Below are positions 53,363-61,297 of a stretch of DNA of 64,000 nucleotides, in pieces. Below the pieces are notes generated by a model that saw only the letters and a program-made list of their open reading frames with translations, was not told the origin of the DNA and did no database searches. The DNA is taken from assembly GCA_964490875.1 (NCBI GenBank), contig CAZBEF010000001.1:124001-188000 (forward strand), given 5' to 3'. Within the stretch, counting starts at the first letter, position 1. Each line of letters opens with the position of its first letter. Source of the stretch: CAYYYG01 sp964490875 (lineage in GTDB: Bacteria > Patescibacteriota > Microgenomatia > UBA1406 > GWC2-37-13). A program made the position numbers and the translations under genes.

Positions 53363-54013
53363 ATGAAATCTATTTTGTTACTGGTTTTATCCATCGTCAT
53401 AAGTTTTGCAGCAACATATATTTTTGTTAAACCTCCGGTAAAATCTTCGGCTAATGCTAATAAAATAGATAAGTTACAAGATACTGCCAGCTCGTTTTCA
53501 TTAGAAGAAGCGCCAAATAAATCGCTTCGGGGAAAGCTAGCCAAGATTGCCGGTGATGTAAAAATTCAGACACGCAAGGCTACCGAACCGGCCGCATTAT
53601 CATCAGAGACAGAAATTCAGCAGGGCGAGGTGTTGGTTACCGGCGAGGATGGATCGCTTACCGTTGAGTTTAAGAATGGAGCTCGGCTTAGAGTTTCTGC
53701 CGAATCTAATGTCGATTTTGCGCAAACACTGCCCGAGCATATTGTAATCGTTCAGAAGGAAGGGAATGTGCGGTATCAGTCTGCGAAGAATTCGGTTATG
53801 TCCGTGCGGAGCATGCATCTCCTGGCCGATATTGCGGCAGGGAGTGATGTAACAATAGAAAAAGATGCTGAGTTATTGAATTTTACGGTGAAGAAGGGGA
53901 GTGTTAAAATGGCGTTTAATGATTTGGAGAATATTACGACGAAAATTATAGTCGCTGAAGGTGAAACGTATGTTTTTAACGATGATACTCGAGAGGGTGA
54001 AATAACAAATTGA
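53363..54013 (+). CDS. FecR-domain protein, membrane anchored
   Basis: A 216-residue protein. Residues 2-20 form a membrane anchor. From about residue 70, GEVLVTGEDGSLTVEFKNGARLRVSAESNV is followed by beta-rich segments of a FecR-type domain. In Gram-negative iron systems FecR is an anti-sigma factor, but here no ECF sigma or TonB gene is near, so a surface role is as likely. TACAAT (53349-53354) lies eight bases before the ATG; I chose this ATG over an in-frame TTG six bases upstream. It is divergent from the FTR1 gene. Confidence 0.8.
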   Translation: MKSILLLVLSIVISFAATYIFVKPPVKSSANANKIDKLQDTASSFSLEEAPNKSLRGKLAKIAGDVKIQTRKATEPAALSSETEIQQGEVLVTGEDGSLTVEFKNGARLRVSAESNVDFAQTLPEHIVIVQKEGNVRYQSAKNSVMSVRSMHLLADIAAGSDVTIEKDAELLNFTVKKGSVKMAFNDLENITTKIIVAEGETYVFNDDTREGEITN

Positions 54014-54040
54014 AGTCTCAAGTCACAAAAATAAAGTCGC
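54013..54040 (+). repeat. heptamer repeat after the FecR gene
   Basis: Four 7-bp units in register: AAGTCTC, AAGTCAC, AAAAATA, AAGTCGC. A further AAGTCGC lies at 54093-54099. The first unit overlaps the FecR-gene stop codon TGA. The same heptamer family occurs inside trmD and gltX. Confidence 0.65.
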
Positions 54041-54042
54041 TC

Positions 54043-54114
54043 GATATGAATTTTTTATGCTCCGTCGGCTTCTCGCTTCGCGAGACACTCCGAAGTCGCA
54101 AAAAAATTCATATC
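54043..54114. repeat. intergenic inverted-repeat element
   Basis: GATATGAATTTTTT (54043-54056) and AAAAAATTCATATC (54101-54114) are perfect 14-bp complementary arms. The centre holds its own small hairpin, TCTCG-CTTCG-CGAGA (54071-54085). The element is about 72 bp. It lacks coding content and lies downstream of the FecR-like gene. Confidence 0.7.
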
Positions 54115-54137
54115 TTCGCTCTTAATTCTTCATAATG

Positions 54138-54315
54138 AGAAAATCTGGTAGGTGGCAGAAGAAGGCTTTTTGGCAGCGCACAGGACTAGTGCGTAATGTG
54201 ACTATAGAGACAGAACCAAACGTTACCATTTTATAGAACCAAACTGAGGAAGAACACAAGCCGTAGTCCGAGCACTGACAAAAAACTTCGATTGGCAGAA
54301 TCTACCAGATTTTCT
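54138..54315. other. 178-bp element closed by perfect 14-bp inverted repeats
   Basis: AGAAAATCTGGTAG (54138-54151) and CTACCAGATTTTCT (54302-54315) are perfect complements. Inside, TGGCAG (54153-54158) and CTGCCA on the other strand, GGACTA and TAGTCC, and TGTG/CACA stretches allow a long rod-like fold. No open reading frame of note crosses it. A weak CATAAT lies just before it on the plus strand and TATAAA on the minus strand, so the strand is undecided. It could be a structured non-coding RNA or a miniature transposon-like element; no target duplication is evident. Confidence 0.5.
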
Positions 54316-54346
54316 AAACTAAAATTTATATCGAGCGATAATAGTT

Positions 54347-55492
54347 TTATTTATAGTTTTCTAGAGGTTCGAGAATTGTTTTGCCTTCATAACCCAGCGC
54401 CCATACGGCCACACCTCCGAGATTATTTTTTTCTGCAAACTGAGTTTTTTCTTCCATCGACTTCTTATCCGGATAAAAGATCTGGTGAAAGACGTCAGTT
54501 TCATCATCTCTATAAATAATGTACGACTCTTTTGCTACTTCATCAAACTGTGCGCTGCAGGTGGCGCATGATTCCAAGAATTTTTCAACGCGGGCATTGC
54601 TTGCCGTAATGCCAGTGCCCGGGATAACCGCAGAACGTGGTGTATCATCTATCGTCTCCCATTCATACCCATACAACGGAATTCCCATAATGATTTTGTC
54701 GGCAGGCATAATTTTTAACGCATCTTTCATGGAAACTTCAACATCAAATTCAGAAATAGTGCCACCGCCGGCAAGAGGTGCAATCGGCCCGGTTACCGAA
54801 GATCCCTGATAATGATAATCGTATGTCATAAACACCATATAATCTACTATTGGTGCAATCTGTCTCGGGTCGATTAGATAACTTTTGTATAACGCAGTAG
54901 GACTCACATCTATTGTTAAAGTTCCCAGTTTCTGCTTGTGCATCTCTTTTCGTATTTCACGTACAAACTTGGCAAAGTTGGTTCGCGATTCTTCGGAGAC
55001 TATGGCTACGCTTTCGATATCCAGATTAAGATCGCTGAATCCATATTTCTTCATGATGGGAGTAATATCTTTCATTACATTCTGTGCATGTTCTGTGGGA
55101 TTTGAAATGAGTTCTTCGATTGTAGTTTGATCGGCATTAAAAAGTAATAACGAAAGTGTCATTCCTTGTTTTTTTGCTTCTTGAAAAAAACTGTCCATTC
55201 GCCCCGATCGTAATGCATGCCAGCCCGGTTCTTCTTCCTGTTCATTGGCAAGTTTCATAATCGTACCGTCGCCATTTACAGTCAGGCCAAAATATGTGAG
55301 AGTTGTAATATACGGAGAATAATCTTTTTGTGCTTTTTCGGTCAGCCAGTATGGCAAAAATCCTATCACATGTTTGGAAGAGATTTCTTTGGCTATCTCC
55401 TTAGAAATTGCAGGTGAATACAGTTTAAATAAATATCCGCAGAATAGGCCAATCAATATACCAAAAAGAATGATTATAATTTTTTGTAGCAC
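54347..55492 (-). CDS. membrane-anchored GH18 glycosidase
   Basis: A 381-residue protein. Residues 4-25 form an anchor. The GH18 TIM barrel contains HVIGFLPYWL and the catalytic DLNLDIE (Asp154 to Glu160), and VFMTYDYH follows. The pattern is closer to spore-germination YaaH-type and bacterial chitinase-like enzymes than to large chitinases. It should cut GlcNAc-containing polymers outside the cell, such as peptidoglycan or chitin-like sugars. The start codon is GTG: TAAAAT lies five bases before it. Confidence 0.9.
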   Translation of the reverse strand: MLQKIIIILFGILIGLFCGYLFKLYSPAISKEIAKEISSKHVIGFLPYWLTEKAQKDYSPYITTLTYFGLTVNGDGTIMKLANEQEEEPGWHALRSGRMDSFFQEAKKQGMTLSLLLFNADQTTIEELISNPTEHAQNVMKDITPIMKKYGFSDLNLDIESVAIVSEESRTNFAKFVREIRKEMHKQKLGTLTIDVSPTALYKSYLIDPRQIAPIVDYMVFMTYDYHYQGSSVTGPIAPLAGGGTISEFDVEVSMKDALKIMPADKIIMGIPLYGYEWETIDDTPRSAVIPGTGITASNARVEKFLESCATCSAQFDEVAKESYIIYRDDETDVFHQIFYPDKKSMEEKTQFAEKNNLGGVAVWALGYEGKTILEPLENYK

Positions 55493-55508
55493 ATATCATT
55501 TTACCATT

Positions 55509-55922
55509 TCATGAAGCCCTTTTCTGCTGAAGCTGTTCGATGTCTTTCTGTAATTTTTGAATTTGTGTTTCAATATTTTTTAATGTAGAAGTCATCTGCT
55601 GTTCAATGACTTCATCTTCTTTATCTTCTGCCTGTATATCATCGATGTCTTTCTCAACATCTTCTATGGTATCTTCTACATCTTCGATACTTTCATTGGC
55701 CTTATTTACCGTCATTTGAATAAATAGAGCAAGATAAATTGCTTCAAGAGAAACAGCCGTTGTCAGTATTAATAATATGTGATCGAGCGAAACATCAAAA
55801 AAAAGCAAAGCAAAAATGCCGATAAAAAAAATCGTATGAATTAAAATGGACGAAGGAGTTCCGATCCATTGAGTCACCTTTTCTATGATAGCGTCGATTC
55901 CGAAATTTTTTGATGGTGTCAT
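55509..55922 (-). CDS. DUF1003-like membrane protein with coiled-coil tail
   Basis: A 137-residue protein with two membrane helices (IHTIFFIGIFALLFFDV and ILLILTTAVSLEAIYLALF) and a C-terminal ~65-residue acidic coiled coil. The helix pair with SLEAIYL matches DUF1003. Function unknown. I start at MTPSKNF because TACAAT (complement 55928-55933) lies five bases before that ATG; an upstream in-frame ATG would be inside the promoter. Confidence 0.78.
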   Translation of the reverse strand: MTPSKNFGIDAIIEKVTQWIGTPSSILIHTIFFIGIFALLFFDVSLDHILLILTTAVSLEAIYLALFIQMTVNKANESIEDVEDTIEDVEKDIDDIQAEDKEDEVIEQQMTSTLKNIETQIQKLQKDIEQLQQKRAS

Positions 55923-55983
55923 AGTCAATTGTATCATCAGATCTCTAAAGAAATGCGACAAAGAAGTGTAATGAAGTTGTATA

Positions 55984-56190
55984 TTATACGGATTCGTTGA
56001 ATTCTTCCTTTATTTTGATGAATTCGTTCTCGACACTTTTAAGCCGTGCCCGGCATTTCTGAATAAGATCTTTTCCGCGTTTAAGCCGTTTTAGTCCTTC
56101 ATCCAAATCAACCTCTTCTTCCTGAAACCAGCGGTTTATTTCTTCCAGTTCGGTAATGGATTTTTTAAAGTCAAATTTGTGTTCGTCCAT
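55984..56190 (-). CDS. xseB: exodeoxyribonuclease VII small subunit
   Basis: A 68-residue XseB: FDFKKSITELEEINRWFQ and LDEGLKRLKRGKDLIQKC match the two helices of the family. Several small subunits coat the arm of one large subunit. The gene starts two bases after the xseA stop, so it is translated from the same message. Confidence 0.92.
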   Translation of the reverse strand: MDEHKFDFKKSITELEEINRWFQEEEVDLDEGLKRLKRGKDLIQKCRARLKSVENEFIKIKEEFNESV

Positions 56191-56192
56191 AA

Positions 56193-57590
56193 TTATTTAA
56201 CACTTTCAACCCGGCTTATGATTTCGCCCGCATACAATTTTATCGTAACAAGGTCGGAAATTGCAATCTGTTCTGTAGATTTTATAACTTTTTTATTTTT
56301 ATCAAACGCAATGCTGTACCCTTGTTTTAATTTCAGCTCCGGATCACAAAGCACTAAATCTTTTTCCAGTCTATCAATGTACTTATCAACAAATTTATAC
56401 CAGCGGGCAGTATTTTGGTTCAAATCAATTTCTGTCTTATTAATGTCATCGGCAACTTTCATCATTGTATTTTTATATCTATTGAAACATAATGCAAATC
56501 CGTCCGTAATATGCTGAAATCTCCGCAGCATATCCTGAAAACACGAAGAAAGCGACCGGTCTATTTGGTCGATTTTTTCGGTATATCTATCCAGCGAGCG
56601 CTGATAACAGGATATAAAATTCTGCTGCATCCGGTTTAATTCATTTTTGAGTTCATTACATTTCATTCTAAAAGTCGCGTAAATATTTTCTTCAATTTCA
56701 TCAATACGAATAACAGCTTCGTTCCAGTCTTTTGATAAAATCTTTCCGGCATCGGTTGGTGTAGAAGCGCGCACATCTGCAACTAAATCAGCTATCGTAA
56801 CATCATTTTCGTGGCCGATCGCAGAAATTACTGGAATTCGGGAAGAATAAATCGCTTTGGCAACTTCTTCTGAATTAAATGCCTGCAGGCTTTCCAAACT
56901 GCCGCCGCCTCGTGTAACAACCAGCACCTGAATATCTACCGGATTTTCATTGAACCAGCGGATGGCTTCAACAACGGTGTCTATCGCCCTTATTCCTTCG
57001 ACCCGGGCATCATGAAAATAAATTTTTATACCATGTGCGCCAAGGTGAGTAAGAAAATCTTTTTTTGCATCGGCAGTGTCCGAGGTTATCAGGCCGACAG
57101 AAGTAACATACTGAGGGATTTTTCGTTTGCGGTCGGTGTCAAAACATCCCTCCGCATCCAGTTTTTGTTTGAGTTTTTCGAATGCTTGTTTGAGCGCTCC
57201 TTCCCCAACTGGAGTAATATAGTTTGCGATAAAGGAGAATCGTCCGCTTGGTTTGTATACATGTGCAGTGCCGATAATTTTTACTTCGAGTCCTGGTTTT
57301 AATGTTATACCTAAGCTGCTGAGTTTGGATCGCCAGACAATACAATCTAATATGGCTTTTTCTTCTTTGTCGCTTATGGTGAAGTATATGGCGCCGCCGC
57401 GTTCGCTGATGCGGCTGATTTCTCCCTGCACAGTATAGTCGAGCGGCTTGAGTATGGAGTTTATTTCGTCGAGGAGCTGGGATACTGTGTAAATTTTTTC
57501 GGTTATTTTTTTTGATTTGGTTTTAGTTTTAGGTGTGGGTTTTTGAAGTGTGTCGAAGTCGAAGGTGGTGAAGCTGAGTTGGTCGCCCAT
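56193..57590 (-). CDS. xseA: exodeoxyribonuclease VII large subunit
   Basis: A 465-residue XseA. The N-terminal OB-fold has VQGEISRISERGGAIYFTI. The catalytic domain holds VTSDTADAKKDF-like and VVTRGGGSLESLQAFNSE motifs, and IGHENDVTIADLVAD with its conserved Asp/His. A coiled-coil arm follows. It degrades single-stranded DNA in both directions and acts in repair. TATAAT (complement 57597-57602) ends six bases before the ATG, the leaderless pattern. Confidence 0.96.
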   Translation of the reverse strand: MGDQLSFTTFDFDTLQKPTPKTKTKSKKITEKIYTVSQLLDEINSILKPLDYTVQGEISRISERGGAIYFTISDKEEKAILDCIVWRSKLSSLGITLKPGLEVKIIGTAHVYKPSGRFSFIANYITPVGEGALKQAFEKLKQKLDAEGCFDTDRKRKIPQYVTSVGLITSDTADAKKDFLTHLGAHGIKIYFHDARVEGIRAIDTVVEAIRWFNENPVDIQVLVVTRGGGSLESLQAFNSEEVAKAIYSSRIPVISAIGHENDVTIADLVADVRASTPTDAGKILSKDWNEAVIRIDEIEENIYATFRMKCNELKNELNRMQQNFISCYQRSLDRYTEKIDQIDRSLSSCFQDMLRRFQHITDGFALCFNRYKNTMMKVADDINKTEIDLNQNTARWYKFVDKYIDRLEKDLVLCDPELKLKQGYSIAFDKNKKVIKSTEQIAISDLVTIKLYAGEIISRVESVK

Positions 57591-57662
57591 CCGTTCATTA
57601 TACAGGAAGTTTGTTGTTGTAGAAATCTAAAGAAACATATTTGTTATTTTATATCGTCGCTT

Positions 57663-57767
57663 GATACCGCATTTATCGCTCCCGTGGGCGTGCTCGTCCG
57701 ACTTCGCCAAGTCTGACTTGGCTTCGTCGAGACTGCGCACCTCCCAAGGTCGCTCTAAATGGGTATC
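57663..57767. repeat. intergenic inverted-repeat element between xseA and the TrxR-like gene
   Basis: The outer arms GATACCGCATTTA (57663-57675) and TAAATGGGTATC (57756-57767) are complementary with one bulged base. The centre has a second hairpin GCCAAGTC/GACTTGGC (about 57706-57722). Total about 105 bp, GC-richer than its surroundings. It is non-coding. Confidence 0.65.
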
Positions 57768-57808
57768 TGCGCTCCTTGAAGTATAAAAAGAATATATAAT
57801 TAAATTTT

Positions 57809-58726
57809 ATGACAAAACTGTATGAATGTTTAATAATAGGCGGCGGGCCAGCTGGTCTTTCTGCTGCGATTTATGCGGCACGGTTTAACAGGAGCACGCT
57901 GCTTTTTGACAGCGGCACGGGGAGGTGGAACACCCATGAGATTAATGAGAATTATTTAGGGTTTCCTGCGGGAATCGCCACAAAAAAACTACATCAGCTC
58001 GGGTATAAGCAGGCGGAGCGGTTTGGTACCAAAATACTTAAGGAAGAAGTTACTTCGATTGTTAAAAAAGGTGAAATATTTGTGGCGCAGACTGCGAATG
58101 GTTTGTATGAGGGGAAATCTGTCATTTTGGCAACCGGTGTGACCGATGATTTTTCTCATATTGAAAAATGGAAGGAGTATTTAGGGAAAACCTTGTTTGT
58201 CTGTATTACCTGTGATGGATATAAAACGCGCGGAAAACGAATCGTTATTGTTGGGCACAACGATGATGCAGCTTGCACCGCCATGCAGTTTCTGAATTAT
58301 TCAAATCAGATAACTTTTGTCACCAATAAGGAACATGGGAAAGGGAGTATCTCCGCGCGTGCAGAAGAGTATCTCCAGAAAGCAAACATTCAATTTCATC
58401 AGGCAGTAATCGAACATATAAAAGGTGCAGATGGAATAATGCGATCGATTATTCTTTCCAATGGTACAGAGCTGGAACTTGATTTTTTATTCAGTGAGCA
58501 GGGGAAGTCTCCGAATGTATTGCTTGCCAAACAACTGGGTGTAGCCGTCGATCAAGCAGATTATATCTTAACAACCAATGATCAGCGGACCAATGTTCCA
58601 TTTGTCTATGCAGCGGGCGATGTTACCAAGGAGTTTGCACACCAGGTAGGAACAGCAGTGCATGAAGGTTCTATGGCCGCGCAGTCAGCTAATTATGATC
58701 TGTATAATCCAGAACAAAGATTTTAG
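57809..58726 (+). CDS. thioredoxin-reductase-like FAD oxidoreductase
   Basis: A 305-residue flavoprotein. The FAD fingerprint is IIGGGPAGLSAAIYAAR (residues 9-25). The redox centre is CITC (Cys132, Cys135) before DGYKTRGKRIVIVG. The NADPH-domain motif is GHNDDA rather than the usual GGGDSA. The FAD-closing segment is VYAAGDVT. Low-molecular-weight TrxR-like proteins reduce thioredoxin or another protein disulfide; altered NADPH loop makes the electron donor uncertain. TATAAT (57795-57800) is eight bases before the ATG. Confidence 0.88.
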   Translation: MTKLYECLIIGGGPAGLSAAIYAARFNRSTLLFDSGTGRWNTHEINENYLGFPAGIATKKLHQLGYKQAERFGTKILKEEVTSIVKKGEIFVAQTANGLYEGKSVILATGVTDDFSHIEKWKEYLGKTLFVCITCDGYKTRGKRIVIVGHNDDAACTAMQFLNYSNQITFVTNKEHGKGSISARAEEYLQKANIQFHQAVIEHIKGADGIMRSIILSNGTELELDFLFSEQGKSPNVLLAKQLGVAVDQADYILTTNDQRTNVPFVYAAGDVTKEFAHQVGTAVHEGSMAAQSANYDLYNPEQRF

Positions 58727-58797
58727 TACCCTTCGTCTCGCAGTTTTATTACGAAACCTTTACTCTTCATAAATACTTTTTTTGTAGTCTATATCTT

Positions 58798-59961
58798 ATG
58801 AATATACCTAACGCGCCTCAGTTTTCATCATTTATATGGACCGGGTTTGAATGTACGTATGCTTTAAACGAAATCCATGAGCGGATAGACATGCTTGCCG
58901 CAACCCGGCATGATGAATACTGTCGCATCGATTTTAACTTAGTTAAGCAGCTTGGTATTACTACAGTTCGTGAAGGGCTTTCCTGGCATCAGATAGATAT
59001 AGGAAACGGCACGTATGATTTCTCCCGATTTGAAAAAATTATGCAGATTGGAAAGGAAGAAGGAATACAGCAGATTTGGGATCTCAATCATTTTGATTAT
59101 CCCGACTATTTGGATCCATTTTCAGAAAAATTCATTCATCAATTCAGCGAATATGCACGGCGCGCCTATCATGTCATCTCCTCATATCAAAAAGGTCCAT
59201 TATATATTGTTCCCATTAATGAGATTTCTTTTTTCGCCTGGATTGGTGCCGATCAGGGTGTATGGGCACCATATAAAAGAGGAAGAAAAAACGGCGGTTT
59301 ATTCAAAAAACAATTAGTGAAAGCTTCTCTTGCCGCTATGAAGGCAATTTGGGAAGAAGATTCAACAGTACGGTTTGTACATATCGATCCATTTATGCGG
59401 CGGTATGCCAAAGAGCCAGCCAATAAAAGAGCACGCAATCACGTTGATGAATTCAACAATGTTGTCCGCTATGAAGCATGGGACATGATTTCCGGGAAAA
59501 CATATCCGGAACTCGGCGGCGAACCAAAATATTTAGACATAATCGGCATGAATTATTATTTTCATAATCAGGAATTTGTTTTATCAAAGAGAAACAATGG
59601 AATTAGTCATTCGGCCATGGAATGGGAAAGCTCATACCGCGTTCCTTTCTGGCATATGATTAAGGAAGTTTATGAAAAGTATCATTGTCCGATTGTTATT
59701 AGCGAGACAGGCAGTTTTGGCGACCTTCGCTATCAATGGTGGGAGCGAGTACTGCGGGAAGTGAATGATGGATTACAAAATAATCTCCCTATTTTTGGAA
59801 TCTGTGCGTATCCAACCGTTGATCGCCCGGAATCTGTTTCGTATCTGGAACGCTATTCTGGTCTGTGGGATTTTGAAAGTAACGATTTACAGTGTCTCCG
59901 AATTCCTCATGAAAAAACGCTGAGCCTTCTTAAGCAGTATCAACTTACATGGAGTCAGTAA
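58798..59961 (+). CDS. clan GH-A glycosidase, GH1-like
   Basis: A 387-residue TIM-barrel enzyme without signal peptide. GITTVREGLSWHQID is the second beta-strand block; PINEIS carries the likely acid/base Glu142 on strand 4, and VISETGSFGD the nucleophile Glu on strand 7 (about residue 301). WDLNHFDYPDYLDPF and NYYFHNQEF line the cleft. It is shorter than typical GH1 beta-glucosidases (~450) and its exact family is uncertain. It probably hydrolyses short beta-glycosides in the cytoplasm. Confidence 0.78.
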   Translation: MNIPNAPQFSSFIWTGFECTYALNEIHERIDMLAATRHDEYCRIDFNLVKQLGITTVREGLSWHQIDIGNGTYDFSRFEKIMQIGKEEGIQQIWDLNHFDYPDYLDPFSEKFIHQFSEYARRAYHVISSYQKGPLYIVPINEISFFAWIGADQGVWAPYKRGRKNGGLFKKQLVKASLAAMKAIWEEDSTVRFVHIDPFMRRYAKEPANKRARNHVDEFNNVVRYEAWDMISGKTYPELGGEPKYLDIIGMNYYFHNQEFVLSKRNNGISHSAMEWESSYRVPFWHMIKEVYEKYHCPIVISETGSFGDLRYQWWERVLREVNDGLQNNLPIFGICAYPTVDRPESVSYLERYSGLWDFESNDLQCLRIPHEKTLSLLKQYQLTWSQ

Positions 59962-60059
59962 CCTGTATATATTTTAGACACGGTAAGTAATGTTGTAAGT
60001 AGTGTCAGCGTAATAAGGAACATTAAGATATTTCTGGTATTAATAAGGTGAGGATACAT
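59955..60059 (-). CDS. possible 34-residue hydrophobic peptide
   Basis: A short frame beginning MYPHLINTRN, followed by one membrane helix (ILMFLITLTLLTTLL) and a polar end. No Shine-Dalgarno site; weak TACTCT lies before the ATG. Its stop overlaps the end of the glycosidase gene. It is the only coding-like content of the 162-bp spacer. Confidence 0.3.
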   Translation of the reverse strand: MYPHLINTRNILMFLITLTLLTTLLTVSKIYTGY

Positions 60060-60123
60060 AGTAATTAGAGTAGTAGTTTTCAATAAGAGGATAATGACGA
60101 ATCGGTAAAAATTTGGAAAGAAC

Positions 60124-61185
60124 TCATGATTCTTTTTTTACGTAGGTGTCAAAAAATGCCACTGATCTATCGAGCGCCGTATTCACATTCGCTGCGATAT
60201 TATGATCATCACCTTCATACTCATACAACTCGGACATCTTCCCGGCTTCTTTTAACTGTTTATCTAATTTTTCACTAAACTCAACGGGAACCGAATGATC
60301 TGCAGTACCATGATGCAATTGTATCGGACCGGAAATATCATCAAGGTATGAATTGGCAGAAATTGAGTCCCAAAAGGGTTTATTATCTTCCGGCGTTCCG
60401 TATTGTGCGATCAAAGTATTTCTCCATCCGCCTCGGGCAGTTGGGACGGATGGTGTCGGCGCAGAACCTCTTCGCCAGTTATACAGTAAGTCTGGGTACG
60501 ATGCAACAACCCCTGCCCAAATAACACCAGCTTTTATATCTTTATTCACAACCATGGAACGAAGAGTAATGAATCCTCCCATTGAATGCCCCCACATGCC
60601 GATTCTGTTTGAATCGGCTTCCTTATATTTTTTTACCGAAGCCAATGCATTTAATACATCTATAGTATAAGCATTTGAGCTGTATCCGCCGGGTGCTTGT
60701 CCTTCGGAATTGCCATGACCTCGATAATCAGGCCTAAACATGAGATATCCATTTCTTGAGAACGCATCAGTGTAGGCTATATATCGTTCTGTCGTTTGAT
60801 ATTCTGCTGGAGGAATGAATCCATGGTTAAATATAATTACTGGCCAGCCTGAAGATGGTTTTTCACCTTTTGGTACTGTCAGAAGCCCGTATATTTTTAA
60901 ACCTTCCGATTTATATGATGCAATATATCGATCGTAATTTATTCCTGGATTTAAAGTCTGTTCTATCACTAATTCGCTGCCGGGAAATTCTTGTTTGCGA
61001 AGTTCAGTAATCTGAAGCGGGTTTGTATTTACTGAAGAAGCCATTTCTCCAGCATCTTCGATTAATTCAGATGTCTCGTTGCTGAGCGAACGAATATTTT
61101 TGCTGAGTTTATCACGAGAAAAGTTGAAAATTCCCAATGCCAGAAGCACAACCAAAATCACAAAAATAGGCATAAATTTTTTCAT
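60124..61185 (-). CDS. membrane-anchored alpha/beta hydrolase (S9 prolyl-oligopeptidase type)
   Basis: A 353-residue protein with an N-terminal anchor (residues 4-22). The alpha/beta-hydrolase core has FNHGFIPP, FRPDYRGHGNSEG and nucleophile Ser201 in GHSMGG. The acid is in HHGTADHSVP and the catalytic His in YEGDDHNI. It should be a peptidase or esterase outside the membrane. TATAAT lies eight bases before the ATG. It is convergent with the glycosidase gene. Confidence 0.9.
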   Translation of the reverse strand: MKKFMPIFVILVVLLALGIFNFSRDKLSKNIRSLSNETSELIEDAGEMASSVNTNPLQITELRKQEFPGSELVIEQTLNPGINYDRYIASYKSEGLKIYGLLTVPKGEKPSSGWPVIIFNHGFIPPAEYQTTERYIAYTDAFSRNGYLMFRPDYRGHGNSEGQAPGGYSSNAYTIDVLNALASVKKYKEADSNRIGMWGHSMGGFITLRSMVVNKDIKAGVIWAGVVASYPDLLYNWRRGSAPTPSVPTARGGWRNTLIAQYGTPEDNKPFWDSISANSYLDDISGPIQLHHGTADHSVPVEFSEKLDKQLKEAGKMSELYEYEGDDHNIAANVNTALDRSVAFFDTYVKKES

Positions 61186-61297
61186 GAATAAATATTATAG
61201 TATATTTCTGAATTTTTGCTGAAAATCTAAATGCCAGCCGGAACACAACTATAGGTTATGCAAAAATTGTACGTCATGATACAATAGATGCATCTAT

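Noticed and set aside
53363..54013. FecR-type anti-sigma signalling system
   Set aside because: No ECF sigma factor or TonB receptor in the neighbourhood, so only the domain is claimed.
54138..54315. Element as 6S RNA, RNase P RNA or tmRNA
   Set aside because: Length fits 6S RNA, but I could not find the conserved bubble sequences, the RNase P AGAGGAAAGUCC block or a tRNA-like 3' end. Left unassigned.
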